Source of the DNA: Acidimicrobiaceae bacterium | GTDB taxonomy: Bacteria > Actinomycetota > Acidimicrobiia > Acidimicrobiales > UBA8190 | Direction of reading: 5' to 3' | DNA: 40,532 bases | NCBI GenBank assembly: GCA_003151955.1 | Contig: PLZB01000055.1 | Coordinates: 1-40,532 of the forward strand | Shown: positions 7,975 through 15,589 of the stretch, piece after piece | Layout of the letters: each line of letters starts with the position of its first letter | Numbering within the stretch: position 1 is the first letter of the stretch | The notes under the pieces: generated by a model | What the model was told of the DNA's origin: nothing | The model's input: the letters and a program-made list of their open reading frames with translations, nothing else | Database searches by the model: none | Position numbers and translations under genes: made by a program

Positions 7975-8814
7975 ATGGTTGTGGACGATGCCGCCGGGGA
8001 GCCCTCCCCCGGGCCGGAGGCCGAGGCCGGGACCCCCGGGGAGGAGGGGATCGAGGTCACCGTCGACGACGGGCTGGCGGTGGTCCGGATCAACCGGCCT
8101 CCCCACAACCTCCTCACCGAACCCGCCCTCCGGCTGCTGGCCGACGCCCTGGAGGAGCTGGAGGGGAAGGCGAGGGCCGTCGTCGTCTGTTCCGAGGGCC
8201 GATCCTTCTGCGCCGGGGCCAACTTCCGGTCGGCGGAGGCCCCCAACCCGAGTGACCCGGAGACCTTCGAGAAGCTGACCGGCGCCTTCTACGAGCAGGC
8301 GGCCCGGGTCTTCGACTGCCCCCTCCCCCTGGTCGCCGCCGTCCAGGGGGCCGCCATCGGGGCCGGCTTCGGCCTGGCCCTGGCCTGCGACATCCGGGTC
8401 GTCGGGGAGTCGGGATGGTTCCAGGCCAACTTCGTCCGGCTCGGGATCCACCCCGGCTTCGCCCTGAGCGCCACCCTTCCCCATGTGGTCGGGCCGGGCC
8501 GGGCCGCCGACATCTTCCTCACCGGTCGCCGGGTCGGGGCGGCCGAGGCGGAGCGGATCGGGCTGGCCCAGGAGGTCACCTCCGACGGGGACCTCCTCGA
8601 CCGGGCCCGGGCCCTGGCCGGGGTGATCGCCGCCGCCGCCCCCCTGGCCGTCCGGGCCACCCGGACCACCCTCCGGCGGGGCCTGGCCGGGGCGGCCCGG
8701 GCCACCATGCGCCAGGAGCTGGCCGAGCAGACGGCCCTGGCCGGGACGGCCGACGCCATCGAGGGGATGGCGGCCATGCTCGAGGGGCGCCATCCCCACT
8801 TCGAAGGCCGCTGA
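7975..8814 (+). CDS. Enoyl-CoA hydratase/isomerase (crotonase) family protein
   Basis: Encodes 279 residues. The crotonase core starts about residue 25 (VTVDDGLAVVRINRPPHNLL). Oxyanion-hole segments are SFCAGANF and VQGAAIGAGFGLALACDIRV, followed by LGIHPGFALSATLP and the VG..RA..IFLTGRRV..AEA..IGLA pattern. The two catalytic glutamates of mitochondrial-type hydratase are missing. The first position is Gly (GFGLALA instead of GCELA). The second is Phe (NFVRLG instead of PEILLG). The protein therefore binds an acyl-CoA but probably does not hydrate it by the standard mechanism. It starts 93 bases from the divergent hydrolase gene at 7881. Confidence 0.9.
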   Translation: MVVDDAAGEPSPGPEAEAGTPGEEGIEVTVDDGLAVVRINRPPHNLLTEPALRLLADALEELEGKARAVVVCSEGRSFCAGANFRSAEAPNPSDPETFEKLTGAFYEQAARVFDCPLPLVAAVQGAAIGAGFGLALACDIRVVGESGWFQANFVRLGIHPGFALSATLPHVVGPGRAADIFLTGRRVGAAEAERIGLAQEVTSDGDLLDRARALAGVIAAAAPLAVRATRTTLRRGLAGAARATMRQELAEQTALAGTADAIEGMAAMLEGRHPHFEGR

Positions 8815-8835
8815 GGCCCGACCTCCGAACGGACG

Positions 8836-8880
8836 GGGCCCCCGGGCCCGGCCCTCCGTGGAGGGCCGGGCCGGGGGCCC
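8836..8880. terminator. Strong GC hairpin between convergent genes
   Basis: The arm 8836-8857 pairs with 8860-8880 around a two-base loop, with a single bulged base in about 21 pairs. It lies between the crotonase stop (8814) and the stop of the convergent IPT-protein gene (8920), so it can end transcription from both sides. There is no T-tract. Confidence 0.75.
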
Positions 8881-8919
8881 GCACCGGATGTCCGGTGTCG
8901 TCCTGGGGGCCGGTCGGCC

Positions 8920-10425
8920 CTAGGAGTAGGTGTAGTGGTCGACGGCCTGGGTCACGCTCACGCCGTTGGCTCCGACCACGGTGATGTCGACCGCTCCGGC
9001 CGGATGGGGCGGGGCGGTCACGGTGATCGAGGTGTCCGAGCCCACGGAGAACTGGGCCGGGACGTTCCCGAAGTTGACCCCGAGGGCCGCGGTGAACCCG
9101 GTCCCGGTCAGGGTGACCGAGGTGCCGCCCGCCACCGGACCCGTGGCCGGGAGGATGGCCTGGACCACCGGCACCGTCGTCGGGGTGATGTTGTCCTTGT
9201 GGAGCGTCACCGCCGGGGAGGGAGCGGCGCAGGTCAGGACCAGGGCCGAGCCGATGGGGTTCCCCGAGGCGTCGAGCGGCTGGAGGGTCCCCGCCGCCGT
9301 CCCGAGGGAGAGGGCCAGGGCCCCGCCGGCGGCACCGGCCGTGAAGGGCCCCACCGTGAGGACACCCGACTGGGGCAGGGGGAGGTTGATCCCCTTGCCG
9401 CTGGTCAGGGCCACCGGGTTGATGGTGATCGGGGTGGCCGCCGCGTTGAGCGCCGTCGGGGTGGCCCCGGTGGCGTCGATCTCGAGGTCGGTGATGGCCC
9501 CCGAGGCCTGGCTGGCGCCCGTGGCGACCAGGGCGGTCACGAGCGAGGCCGGGATCTCGAGGATCCCGCTCGTGTCCTGGAAGTAGAAGGGGCCCGCCCC
9601 CGGGATCTCGGCCGGGAGGCTCCCGGTCAGCTCAGCGGCCAGGGTCACGGTGCCGGCCCCGGTGATGGTGCAGGTCAGCGGGATGTTGAGACTGCCCTGG
9701 ACGAAGCCGACCGGCATGGTCGGGGTCGGCACGGTGATGTTGAACTTCTGGGTGGGCTGACCGCTGGCCCCGCCGATGGTGATGTCGGCCAGGGGGACGG
9801 CCGGGGACGGGGCGGCGCAATTCACCGACAGCGTCCCGGCGATGGGCCCGGCGGCGTTCTGGAGCTGGATGGAGGCCACCGCCGCTCCCATGGACAGCTC
9901 GACCTGGCCCGAGGGCCCGGCCGTGAAGGGGCCGATGGTCAGGGTGCCGGAGGCGGGGATGTCGACCGAGGACGTCGTCCCGGTGGCGACCGGGGTGACG
10001 ATCGTCAGGGGGGTGGCCGCCGCGTTGATCGACGTCGGGGTGGCCCCGCTGGCGTCGATCTCGAGGTCGGAGAGGGTGGCGACGGCGCTGGTGGCCCCGA
10101 TGGAGACCCCGAGGTTGGTGAGGGCCTGGGGAACCTGGAGGCTGCCATGACCGCCGGTCAGGTAGAACTGCTGGTTCGGCCCCAGGCTCGTCCCGGTCAC
10201 GCCGGAGATGGTGACGACGAAGGTCGTGGCCCCCAGGATCGGGAGGGTGCAGGAGAGCGGGACGTTGAAGGAACCGGCCTGGGCCCCGACGGGGATGTTG
10301 GTGGGTGAACCACCCCCGCCGAACGGCAGCGGGGCGATCCCCACCACACAGGCCGAGGCCACTACGGCGAGCGCCAATGCTCCGGCGCCCGCGACGAACT
10401 TACGGGCCCGAGGTCCGTGTCGCAT
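8920..10425 (-). CDS. Secreted two-repeat protein with C-terminal IPT/TIG domain (copy 1)
   Basis: Encodes 501 residues. A basic N-terminus (MRHGPRARK) and hydrophobic stretch end in VVASAC, a Sec signal with an imperfect lipobox at Cys26. Two related repeats of about 160 residues follow (roughly 55-217 and 247-410). Each begins with a Cys strand (PLSCT, PLTCT), contains DLEIDA.GATPT..NAAATP.TI and G.LT.GPFTAG, and ends with a second Cys in CAAPSPAV. They resemble the actinobacterial DUF6801 type. The last 85 residues are an IPT/TIG Ig-like domain (AGGTSVTLTGTGFTAALGVNFG ending DHYTYS, quoted in part). Probably an exported cell-surface or adhesive protein. An intact paralogue lies at 15590-17098 with the same first five residues and the same ending pattern. 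Function unknown. Confidence 0.85.
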   Translation of the reverse strand: MRHGPRARKFVAGAGALALAVVASACVVGIAPLPFGGGGSPTNIPVGAQAGSFNVPLSCTLPILGATTFVVTISGVTGTSLGPNQQFYLTGGHGSLQVPQALTNLGVSIGATSAVATLSDLEIDASGATPTSINAAATPLTIVTPVATGTTSSVDIPASGTLTIGPFTAGPSGQVELSMGAAVASIQLQNAAGPIAGTLSVNCAAPSPAVPLADITIGGASGQPTQKFNITVPTPTMPVGFVQGSLNIPLTCTITGAGTVTLAAELTGSLPAEIPGAGPFYFQDTSGILEIPASLVTALVATGASQASGAITDLEIDATGATPTALNAAATPITINPVALTSGKGINLPLPQSGVLTVGPFTAGAAGGALALSLGTAAGTLQPLDASGNPIGSALVLTCAAPSPAVTLHKDNITPTTVPVVQAILPATGPVAGGTSVTLTGTGFTAALGVNFGNVPAQFSVGSDTSITVTAPPHPAGAVDITVVGANGVSVTQAVDHYTYS

Positions 10426-10471
10426 CGAAATTCCCCCTCCTGAACCGGTCCGCTCGTCGGAGCCGGTCTCT

Positions 10472-10499
10472 CTACTGACGTGTCAGTAGCTACCTATAA
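10472..10499 (-). promoter_or_regulatory. Promoter and overlapping palindrome of IPT-protein copy 1
   Basis: Reading leftward, a -10-like TTATAG (10499-10494) sits 17 bases after a T-rich TTTTTC. The expected transcript start falls in the palindrome CTACTGAC-gt-GTCAGTAG (10472-10489), which has eight-base arms, so a repressor bound there would block initiation. The -10 element is 69 bases before the ATG, exactly as in copy 2 at 17167-17172. A GGAGGGGGA ribosome-binding site precedes the ATG. Confidence 0.55.
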
Positions 10500-10532
10500 C
10501 ACGCCAGAGGAGAAAGGAAAAAGGTTTGTTTC

Positions 10533-10549
10533 CGAATTCAGTGAATTCG
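10533..10549. promoter_or_regulatory. 17-base palindrome upstream of the copy 1 promoter
   Basis: CGAATTC-AGT-GAATTCG is a perfect palindrome with seven-base arms in an A/T-rich stretch about 35 bases upstream of the -10 element. It could be an activator or repressor site. No counterpart was found upstream of copy 2. Confidence 0.35.
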
Positions 10550-10627
10550 TCATCTTGGGCGCCCGTTTCCCCACCCAAGGAGGTGAGAGCATCACCATCA
10601 GAGACATCGGTCCCCTGCCGGGCAGGG

Positions 10628-10987
10628 CTAGGTAAGGGTGACGGCGGTGCCCCCGGCCACGGCCCCGGCGGTGGGGGCGATCGAGGCCACGACGGGGGCG
10701 GCGGCCGGGGTGACGGTGTCCAGGTGGAGGACGACCGGCGGGGAGGGGGCGGCACAGCTCAGGGTGAGGGGCGAGCCGACCGGGTTCCCGGAGGAGTCGT
10801 CGGGCTGGATGGTCGCCACCGCCGTCCCGAGGGAGAGGGCGGTCCCCGAGGCGGTCCCGGTGGCCGTCGTGAAGGGACCGACGGTGAGGACTCCCGTCTG
10901 GGGCAGGGGGAGGTTGAGGGCCTGGCCGCTCGTCAGGGCCACCGGGTTGACGGTGATCGGGGTGGCGGCGGCGTTGAGGGCGGCCGT
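10628..10987 (-). pseudogene. Fragment of a third IPT/TIG-family copy
   Basis: The frame reads AALNAAATPITVNPVALTSG, then NLPLPQTGVLTVGPFT, LTLSCAAPSPPVVLHLDT and PTAGAVAGGTAVTLT followed by TAG. This matches the second half of repeat two plus the first strand of the TIG domain in the intact copies at 8920 and 15590. It has no start, signal peptide or first repeat, and it stops where the intact copies continue TLTGTGFT. The 3' break is marked by the palindrome CCCTGCC-G-GGCAGGG (10613-10627). It lies just upstream of copy 1 in the same direction, so an older tandem array probably collapsed by recombination. Confidence 0.8.
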
Positions 10988-11054
10988 GCCCCGAGGGCGG
11001 CCCGGCCGGGGCCGGGCGGAACGGTCCGGACGTGCTCCTCGATAAGGTCCGGGG

Positions 11055-11882
11055 ATGCGCTTCGGGATCGACATCGCCCAACAACGACTCGAGTTCGGGG
11101 AGGTCCTGGAACGGGCCAGGCTCGGGGAGGAGCTCGGCTTCGAGGGGGCCTGGGGCTTCGACCACCTCGTCCCCATGTACGGGGAGGGGCCGGGGAACTG
11201 CTTCGAGGGGATGACGACTCTCGCCGCCCTGGCCACGGGGACCAGCCGGATCCGCCTCGGGCTCCTCGTCACGGGGGCCACCTACCGGCACCCCTCCGTC
11301 CCGGCCGCCCAGGCCGTCACCGTCGACCACGCCAGCGGGGGCCGGCTCGACCTGGCCCTGGGCTCGGCCTGGTTCGAGGGGGAGCACCGCCAGCTCGGGA
11401 TCCCCTTCCCTCCCGTGGCCGAGCGGTTCGACCTCCTGGAGGACACCCTCGAGATCACGAGCCGGCTCTTCACCGGCGAGGAGGTCTCCTACCGCGGTCG
11501 GGTGGTCAGCCTGGAGGGGGCCCGGCTCCGGCCCGTCCCCGTCCAGCAGCCGGGTCCCCCCCTCTGGATCGGGGGGACGGGACCGCGCCGGACCCTCCCC
11601 CTGGTGGCCCGGTTCGCCGACGCCTGGCACGCCTTCGGGACGGCCGAGTCCCTGGCCGCCGCCTCGGCCGAGGTGGACCGGCTGGCCGAGGCGGCCGGAC
11701 GGGACCCGGGGTCGATCCTCCGGGCCGGCTCCCTCTCCCTCTCGGAGCCCTGGGACGAGGTCCGCCGGACCATCGAGTCCCTGGCCGCGGTGGGGATTGG
11801 CTACCTGGTCTGTGGCTGGCCCGGCGAGGGCCAGGGCCGGGTGGAGGAGTTCGCCCGGCTGGTCCTCCCCGCCTTCAGCTGA
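11055..11882 (+). CDS. LLM-class F420-dependent oxidoreductase
   Basis: Encodes 275 residues of a luciferase-like TIM barrel. Typical segments are MRFGIDIAQQ at the start, ARLGEELGFEGAWGFDHL, TTLAALATGTSRIRLGLLVT, YRHPSVPAAQAVTVDHASGGR, LALGSAWFEGEHRQLGIPFP, RFDLLEDTLEI and PPLWIGGTGPRRTLPLVARF. Members use coenzyme F420 (less often FMN) for hydride transfer to varied substrates in the cytoplasm. The actinobacterial context favours F420. The last 82 bases overlap the end of the convergent membrane-protein gene, which is a long overlap for two real genes. Confidence 0.9.
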   Translation: MRFGIDIAQQRLEFGEVLERARLGEELGFEGAWGFDHLVPMYGEGPGNCFEGMTTLAALATGTSRIRLGLLVTGATYRHPSVPAAQAVTVDHASGGRLDLALGSAWFEGEHRQLGIPFPPVAERFDLLEDTLEITSRLFTGEEVSYRGRVVSLEGARLRPVPVQQPGPPLWIGGTGPRRTLPLVARFADAWHAFGTAESLAAASAEVDRLAEAAGRDPGSILRAGSLSLSEPWDEVRRTIESLAAVGIGYLVCGWPGEGQGRVEEFARLVLPAFS

Positions 11883-12280
11883 CCGGCCCCGGCCGAGGTG
11901 ACGGCGCAGGCGGCCACCAGGAGGCCGGCGCCGGGGACGACGAAGATCCCGATCAGGAAGGTGAGGAAGCCGACGACGGCCCCGGCCAGGAGGAGGGAGG
12001 CGAGGCCCCAGGCCAGGGCCCGGACCGGGCGCCAACCTGTCCGACGGGCCAGGAGCAGGAGGAGGCCGACCAGGAGGGTGACGGCCAGGGGGACGGCCAC
12101 GAAGAGAAGCACCCTGAGCCCGTTCACGGCCACCAGGGTCTCCCGGGGCTGGAGGCCGGCATGGTCGGACTGGACCGTCTCGATCGGGAGGGTGAGGGCC
12201 AGGCCGAGGAGGAGCATGCTCCAGGCCGTGGCGGCCAGGACCAGGAGGAGGACGACCAGGGGAAGCCGGGACGGCGGCAC
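11801..12280 (-). CDS. Small four-helix membrane protein
   Basis: Encodes 159 residues from GTG 12280, which has GGGAGG eight bases upstream. An ATG at 12307 is also in frame but falls inside a palindrome and has no good ribosome-binding site. Four hydrophobic segments are visible: PLVVLLLVLAATAWSMLLLG, VLLFVAVPLAVTLLVGLLLLL, ALAWGLASLLLAGAVVGFLT and GIFVVPGAGLLVAACAVT. No family was recognised. The end is uncertain, since the last 27 or so residues are antisense to the F420 enzyme and look like shadow sequence. Upstream lies the operator-like dyad at 12300-12315 shared with the divergent TetR gene. Confidence 0.6.
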   Translation of the reverse strand: MPPSRLPLVVLLLVLAATAWSMLLLGLALTLPIETVQSDHAGLQPRETLVAVNGLRVLLFVAVPLAVTLLVGLLLLLARRTGWRPVRALAWGLASLLLAGAVVGFLTFLIGIFVVPGAGLLVAACAVTSAGAGQLKAGRTSRANSSTRPWPSPGQPQTR

Positions 12281-12299
12281 CCCGACATCCTCCCATGTT

Positions 12300-12315
12300 T
12301 TGAGCATTTGCTCAA
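12300..12315. promoter_or_regulatory. Candidate TetR-type operator
   Basis: TTGAGCA-TT-TGCTCAA is a perfect inverted repeat with seven-base arms. It lies 20 bases upstream of the membrane-protein start (GTG 12280) and in the 247-base divergent region shared with the TetR gene at 12528. The size and symmetry fit a TetR dimer site. Which regulator binds is inference. Confidence 0.5.
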
Positions 12316-12324
12316 TACTGACGC

Positions 12325-12480
12325 GGGGGTGGGGCGATCCGGACTTCGTCACGGTCGGGCTCTCCGACCTGGCCGGCCCGGCCCAACTCCGGGCCGCCGT
12401 CCAGCGGACCGTGACCGCCCCCACCGCGGGGCTGGCCCACCCAAGGCGATCCTCCCAGGTGACATCAACGCCAGAGTGAC
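12325..12480 (+). other. Unassigned codon-biased stretch in the divergent intergenic region
   Basis: Between the dyad and the TetR gene, the frame ending at 12479 reads DPDFVTVGLSDLAGPAQLRA and onward with strict G/C third positions, as in real genes here. No start with a ribosome-binding site and no family match was seen. It may be a relic of a lost gene or chance. Confidence 0.2.
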
Positions 12481-12527
12481 GGCACAGATTTGGGCCATAT
12501 GTAACATCGTCGGGTAGGGTCCCGGGC

Positions 12528-13142
12528 ATGGTGGTGCTGGCAGCCGGGAGGGACACCCGCGACGTCATCGTCGACGCCGCCGCCGCCGAGATCCTCCGGG
12601 TCGGCCTCCGGAAGCTGAGCCTCGTCGACGTGGCCCGCCGTGCCGGCGTCTCCCGCCAGACGGTCTACCGCTACTTCCGGGACCGGGACGAGCTCGTGAC
12701 CGCCATCGTCCTCCGGGATCAGGAGGCCGTCCTCGACACGGCCCGGACCGCCACCGAGTCGATCACCGACCTCCGGGAGGCCCTCCGGGTCGGGATCGCC
12801 GCCGTCCTCCGCCAGATCCGGGACCACCCCTACCTCGACCACCTCCTCACCGCCGAGGCCGAGATCCTCGTCCCCTTCCTCACCTCCCCCTCGAGCACCG
12901 TCCTCCTGGTCTCCCGGCCCGTCCTCGAGGAGCTCGTCGCCGCCCGGGTCCCCACCCTCCCCGTCGGTCGGCTCCGGATCTTCAGCGAGCTGCTGGCCCG
13001 GCTCCTCGTCAGCTACACGGTGTCACCCCCGGCCCAGGCCCCCGAGGACCTGGCCGCCGACCTGGCCGACCTCTTCCTCGACGGGCTCGTCCCCACCCCC
13101 GCCCCGACGGCGGGCCCAACGCAGAGGAGCAGTCCACGATGA
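12528..13142 (+). CDS. TetR-family transcriptional regulator
   Basis: Encodes 204 residues. The N-terminal helix-turn-helix spans about residues 13-58 with VDVARRAGVSRQTVYRYFRD, the conserved TetR recognition helix. The rest is a helical ligand-binding domain (LREALRVGIAAVLRQIRDHP, FLTSPSSTVLLVSRPVLEEL) with a Pro-rich end. Its stop overlaps the GMC oxidoreductase ATG by four bases (ATGA at 13139-13142), so the two are translationally coupled. It probably regulates its own operon and perhaps the divergent membrane protein via the dyad at 12300. The ligand is unknown; a sterol or acyl compound would fit its partner. Confidence 0.92.
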   Translation: MVVLAAGRDTRDVIVDAAAAEILRVGLRKLSLVDVARRAGVSRQTVYRYFRDRDELVTAIVLRDQEAVLDTARTATESITDLREALRVGIAAVLRQIRDHPYLDHLLTAEAEILVPFLTSPSSTVLLVSRPVLEELVAARVPTLPVGRLRIFSELLARLLVSYTVSPPAQAPEDLAADLADLFLDGLVPTPAPTAGPTQRSSPR

Positions 13143-14893
13143 GCAGTGCGAACGGGCTCGACGTCGACGTCGTCGTCATCGGGAGTGGTTTCGGGGGCAG
13201 CGTGACGGCGCTGCGGCTGACGGAGAAGGGCTACCGGGTGGCCGTCCTCGAGACGGGCCGGCGCTTCGACGAGTCCAGCTACCCGAAGACCTCCTGGCGG
13301 GCCCGGTCCTTCTTCTGGGCCCCACGGCTCGGCTGCTACGGCATCCAGCGGATCTCCCTCCTGAAGGACGTCATGGTGCTCTCGGGGGCCGGCGTCGGGG
13401 GCGGCTCCCTCGTCTATGCCAACACCCTCTACGAGCCCCTCCCCCCCTTCTTCGAGGATCCCCAGTGGGCGGGGATCACGGACTGGCGCAGCGAGCTGAC
13501 CCCGGCCTACGACCAGGCCAAGCGGATGCTCGGGGTCGTCCCCAACCCGACCATCACCCCGGCCGACGAGGTCATGCGGGCCACGGCCGAGGAGATGGGG
13601 GTGGGAGAGACCTTCCACACCACCCCCGTCGGGGTCTTCTTCGGCGACCCCGGGGTCGAGGTCGAGGACCCCTTCTTCGGCGGGGTGGGACCGTCCCGGC
13701 GGGGCTGCATCGAGTGTGGGTCGTGCATGACGGGCTGCCGGCACGGGGCCAAGAACACCCTCCTCAAGAACTACCTCTACCTGGCCGAGCAGGCCGGGGC
13801 CGTCGTCCACCCCCTGACGACGGTGACCCGGGTCCGGCCCCGGCCCGGGACCGGGGGCGGCTACAGCGTCGAGACGGTCCGGACGGGCCGGCGGCTGCGG
13901 CGGGAGCCGAGGACCTTCACGGCCGACCAGGTCGTCTTCGCGGCGGGGACGCTCGGGACCCAGCGGCTCCTCCACGCCATGCGGGACGAGGGCAGCCTCC
14001 CCCGGCTCTCGGGCCGGCTCGGGGAGCTGACCCGGACCAACTCCGAGGCCATCCTCGGAGCCCGGACCTTCCGGGGCGGGACCGACTTCACCCGGGGGGT
14101 GGCCATCACCTCCTCGTTCCACCCCGACGACCAGACCCACGTCGAGCCGGTCCGCTACGGGAAGGGCTCCAATTCGATGGGGATGCTCGTGACCGGCCTC
14201 GTCGACGGGGACGACAGCGGCCGGAACCGGCTGGCCGGCCTGGTCCGGGACTACGGCCGCCGGCCCGGCCTCATCCTCCGGAACCTGAGCCAGCGGCACT
14301 GGTCGGAGCAGACCATCATCGCCCTGGTCATGCAGACCCGGGACAACTCGATCACCTGCTACACGAAGCCCGGGCGGTTCGGCCGGCGGGTCCTGACCTC
14401 GAAGCAGGGCCACGGGGAGCCCAACCCGACCTGGATCCCGGCCGGCCACGACGCCGTCCGGCGGATCGCCCGCCGGATCGGCGGCATCCCCGGCGGGGGC
14501 TGGAACGACATCTTCAACGTCCCCATGACGGCCCACTTCCTCGGGGGGGTCGTCATCGGGGACAGCGCCGAGACAGGGGTGATCGACCCCTACCACCGGG
14601 TCTACGGCCACCCCGGCCTCCACGTGGTCGACGGGTCGGCCATCTCGGCCAACCTGGGGGTGAACCCCTCCCTCACCATCACGGCCCAGGCCGAGCGGGC
14701 CATGTCCCTCTGGCCCAACGCCGGCGACGAGGACGGCCGGCCCCCGGTGGGTGCCCCCTACCGGCGGACCGACCCGGTGGCCCCCCGCCGGCCGGTGGTG
14801 CCCGAGAGCGCCCCCGGGGCGCTGCGAATCGCCCTGGGCCATCCGACGACGAGGGCCCCGAAGGAGCCGACCCCCGCCGGGGGGGCCGGCTGA
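13139..14893 (+). CDS. choD: GMC-family oxidoreductase, ChoD-like (putative cholesterol oxidase)
   Basis: Encodes 584 residues, about the size of mycobacterial ChoD. The FAD-binding motif is VVVIGSGFGGSVTALRL near residue 10. The GMC signature follows as LSGAGVGGGSLVYANTLYEP. A Cys-rich segment CIECGSCMTGCRHGAKNT lies near residue 197, as in ChoD-type proteins. The C-terminal FAD/active-site region includes HFLGGVVIGDSAETGVIDPY and VVDGSAISANLGVNPSLTIT. The predicted reaction is FAD-linked oxidation of a 3-beta-hydroxysteroid or similar alcohol. ChoD homologues have debated activity on cholesterol, so the substrate is provisional. The last 45 residues are Pro/Arg-rich and probably disordered. 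It is coupled to the TetR gene upstream. Confidence 0.85.
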   Translation: MSSANGLDVDVVVIGSGFGGSVTALRLTEKGYRVAVLETGRRFDESSYPKTSWRARSFFWAPRLGCYGIQRISLLKDVMVLSGAGVGGGSLVYANTLYEPLPPFFEDPQWAGITDWRSELTPAYDQAKRMLGVVPNPTITPADEVMRATAEEMGVGETFHTTPVGVFFGDPGVEVEDPFFGGVGPSRRGCIECGSCMTGCRHGAKNTLLKNYLYLAEQAGAVVHPLTTVTRVRPRPGTGGGYSVETVRTGRRLRREPRTFTADQVVFAAGTLGTQRLLHAMRDEGSLPRLSGRLGELTRTNSEAILGARTFRGGTDFTRGVAITSSFHPDDQTHVEPVRYGKGSNSMGMLVTGLVDGDDSGRNRLAGLVRDYGRRPGLILRNLSQRHWSEQTIIALVMQTRDNSITCYTKPGRFGRRVLTSKQGHGEPNPTWIPAGHDAVRRIARRIGGIPGGGWNDIFNVPMTAHFLGGVVIGDSAETGVIDPYHRVYGHPGLHVVDGSAISANLGVNPSLTITAQAERAMSLWPNAGDEDGRPPVGAPYRRTDPVAPRRPVVPESAPGALRIALGHPTTRAPKEPTPAGGAG

Positions 14894-14896
14894 GAC

Positions 14897-14932
14897 CCTG
14901 ACCCCGGCGACCGGCCGGCCGGCCGGGTCAGG
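14897..14932. terminator. Hairpin between convergent GMC and flavodoxin genes
   Basis: CCTGACCC (14897-14904) pairs with GGGTCAGG (14925-14932) across a GC-rich 20-base loop that itself contains repeated GGCC. It spans the gap between the two stops and overlaps the flavodoxin-domain stop codon. Confidence 0.45.
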
Positions 14933-15446
14933 CCACCGCGTCGAGGGCGGAGAGCTCGCCGGCCACCGAGGCGGCCCAGTGGCGGACCTGCTCCGGGTCC
15001 CGCCAGTCGCCGGCCAGCTTGGCCGCCATGGCCCGGGCCGGGAAGCCGGTGGCGCCGGCCTCGAGTCGGCCGCCGAAGGTGACGTGTCCCCGGGCCCCGA
15101 TCCTGGACATGATCCTGGCCACCTGGTGGACCGGGGGGATCTCAGCTGCGTGGGCGGAGCGGCCGAGGGGGCCGCTGCTGACCAGCCAGACGGGCCGCTC
15201 CCGGAGGGCGGATTCCTGGCGGCGGACGAGCCGGCGGGCGTCGCGGTGCCAGCGATTGGCGTAGACGGCGCCGGCGACGATGACGGCGTCGACCCCGTCG
15301 AGGCTCCGGACCTCGGCGGCCGGCCGGACCTCGACGTCGAATCCGGCCGCCCCCAGGTCCTCCCCGATCATCTCGGCCAGCCCGGCGGTGCCACCCCGGG
15401 TCGACCCGTAGGCAACGAGCAGGTGGTGCACGGGGACCTCCTTCAA
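14928..15446 (-). CDS. Flavodoxin-domain protein
   Basis: Encodes 172 residues. The FMN phosphate loop is LLVAYGSTRGGTAGLAEMIG at the start. The second flavodoxin strand gives DAVIVAGAVYANRWHRDAR, and the third gives RPVWLVSSGPLGRSA. This is the flavodoxin-like family that includes HemG-type protoporphyrinogen oxidases and menaquinone-linked electron carriers. The short length and lack of a reductase domain suggest a small electron-transfer or quinone-linked protein. MKEVPVHHLL was taken as the start; a GTG at the VHH position is also possible. Confidence 0.85.
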   Translation of the reverse strand: MKEVPVHHLLVAYGSTRGGTAGLAEMIGEDLGAAGFDVEVRPAAEVRSLDGVDAVIVAGAVYANRWHRDARRLVRRQESALRERPVWLVSSGPLGRSAHAAEIPPVHQVARIMSRIGARGHVTFGGRLEAGATGFPARAMAAKLAGDWRDPEQVRHWAASVAGELSALDAVA

Positions 15447-15533
15447 CGTCGGATACCCCCATCGAACCGCGTCCGGGACCGGGCCCGGCAGAGGCGAAGG
15501 TCACCCGCTCCGGACAGCGGGGCGGACAGCCCG

Positions 15534-15567
15534 GGTCCCGGTCCGGGCTGGGGGCCGGACCGGGACC
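15534..15567 (-). terminator. Perfect 13-pair hairpin after IPT-protein copy 2
   Basis: GGTCCCGGTCCGG (15534-15546) pairs perfectly with CCGGACCGGGACC (15555-15567) around an eight-base loop. It lies 22 bases past the stop of copy 2 (15590), in the right place to end its transcript. There is no T-tract. Confidence 0.7.
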
Positions 15568-15589
15568 GGATGGGGCCTACCCGGGGGGG

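Noticed and set aside
10574..10590. AAGGAGGTG resembling a perfect ribosome-binding site, or its complement resembling the 16S rRNA 3' end
   Set aside because: No plausible coding frame follows on the plus strand and no rRNA sequence surrounds it; a chance match in the leader region.
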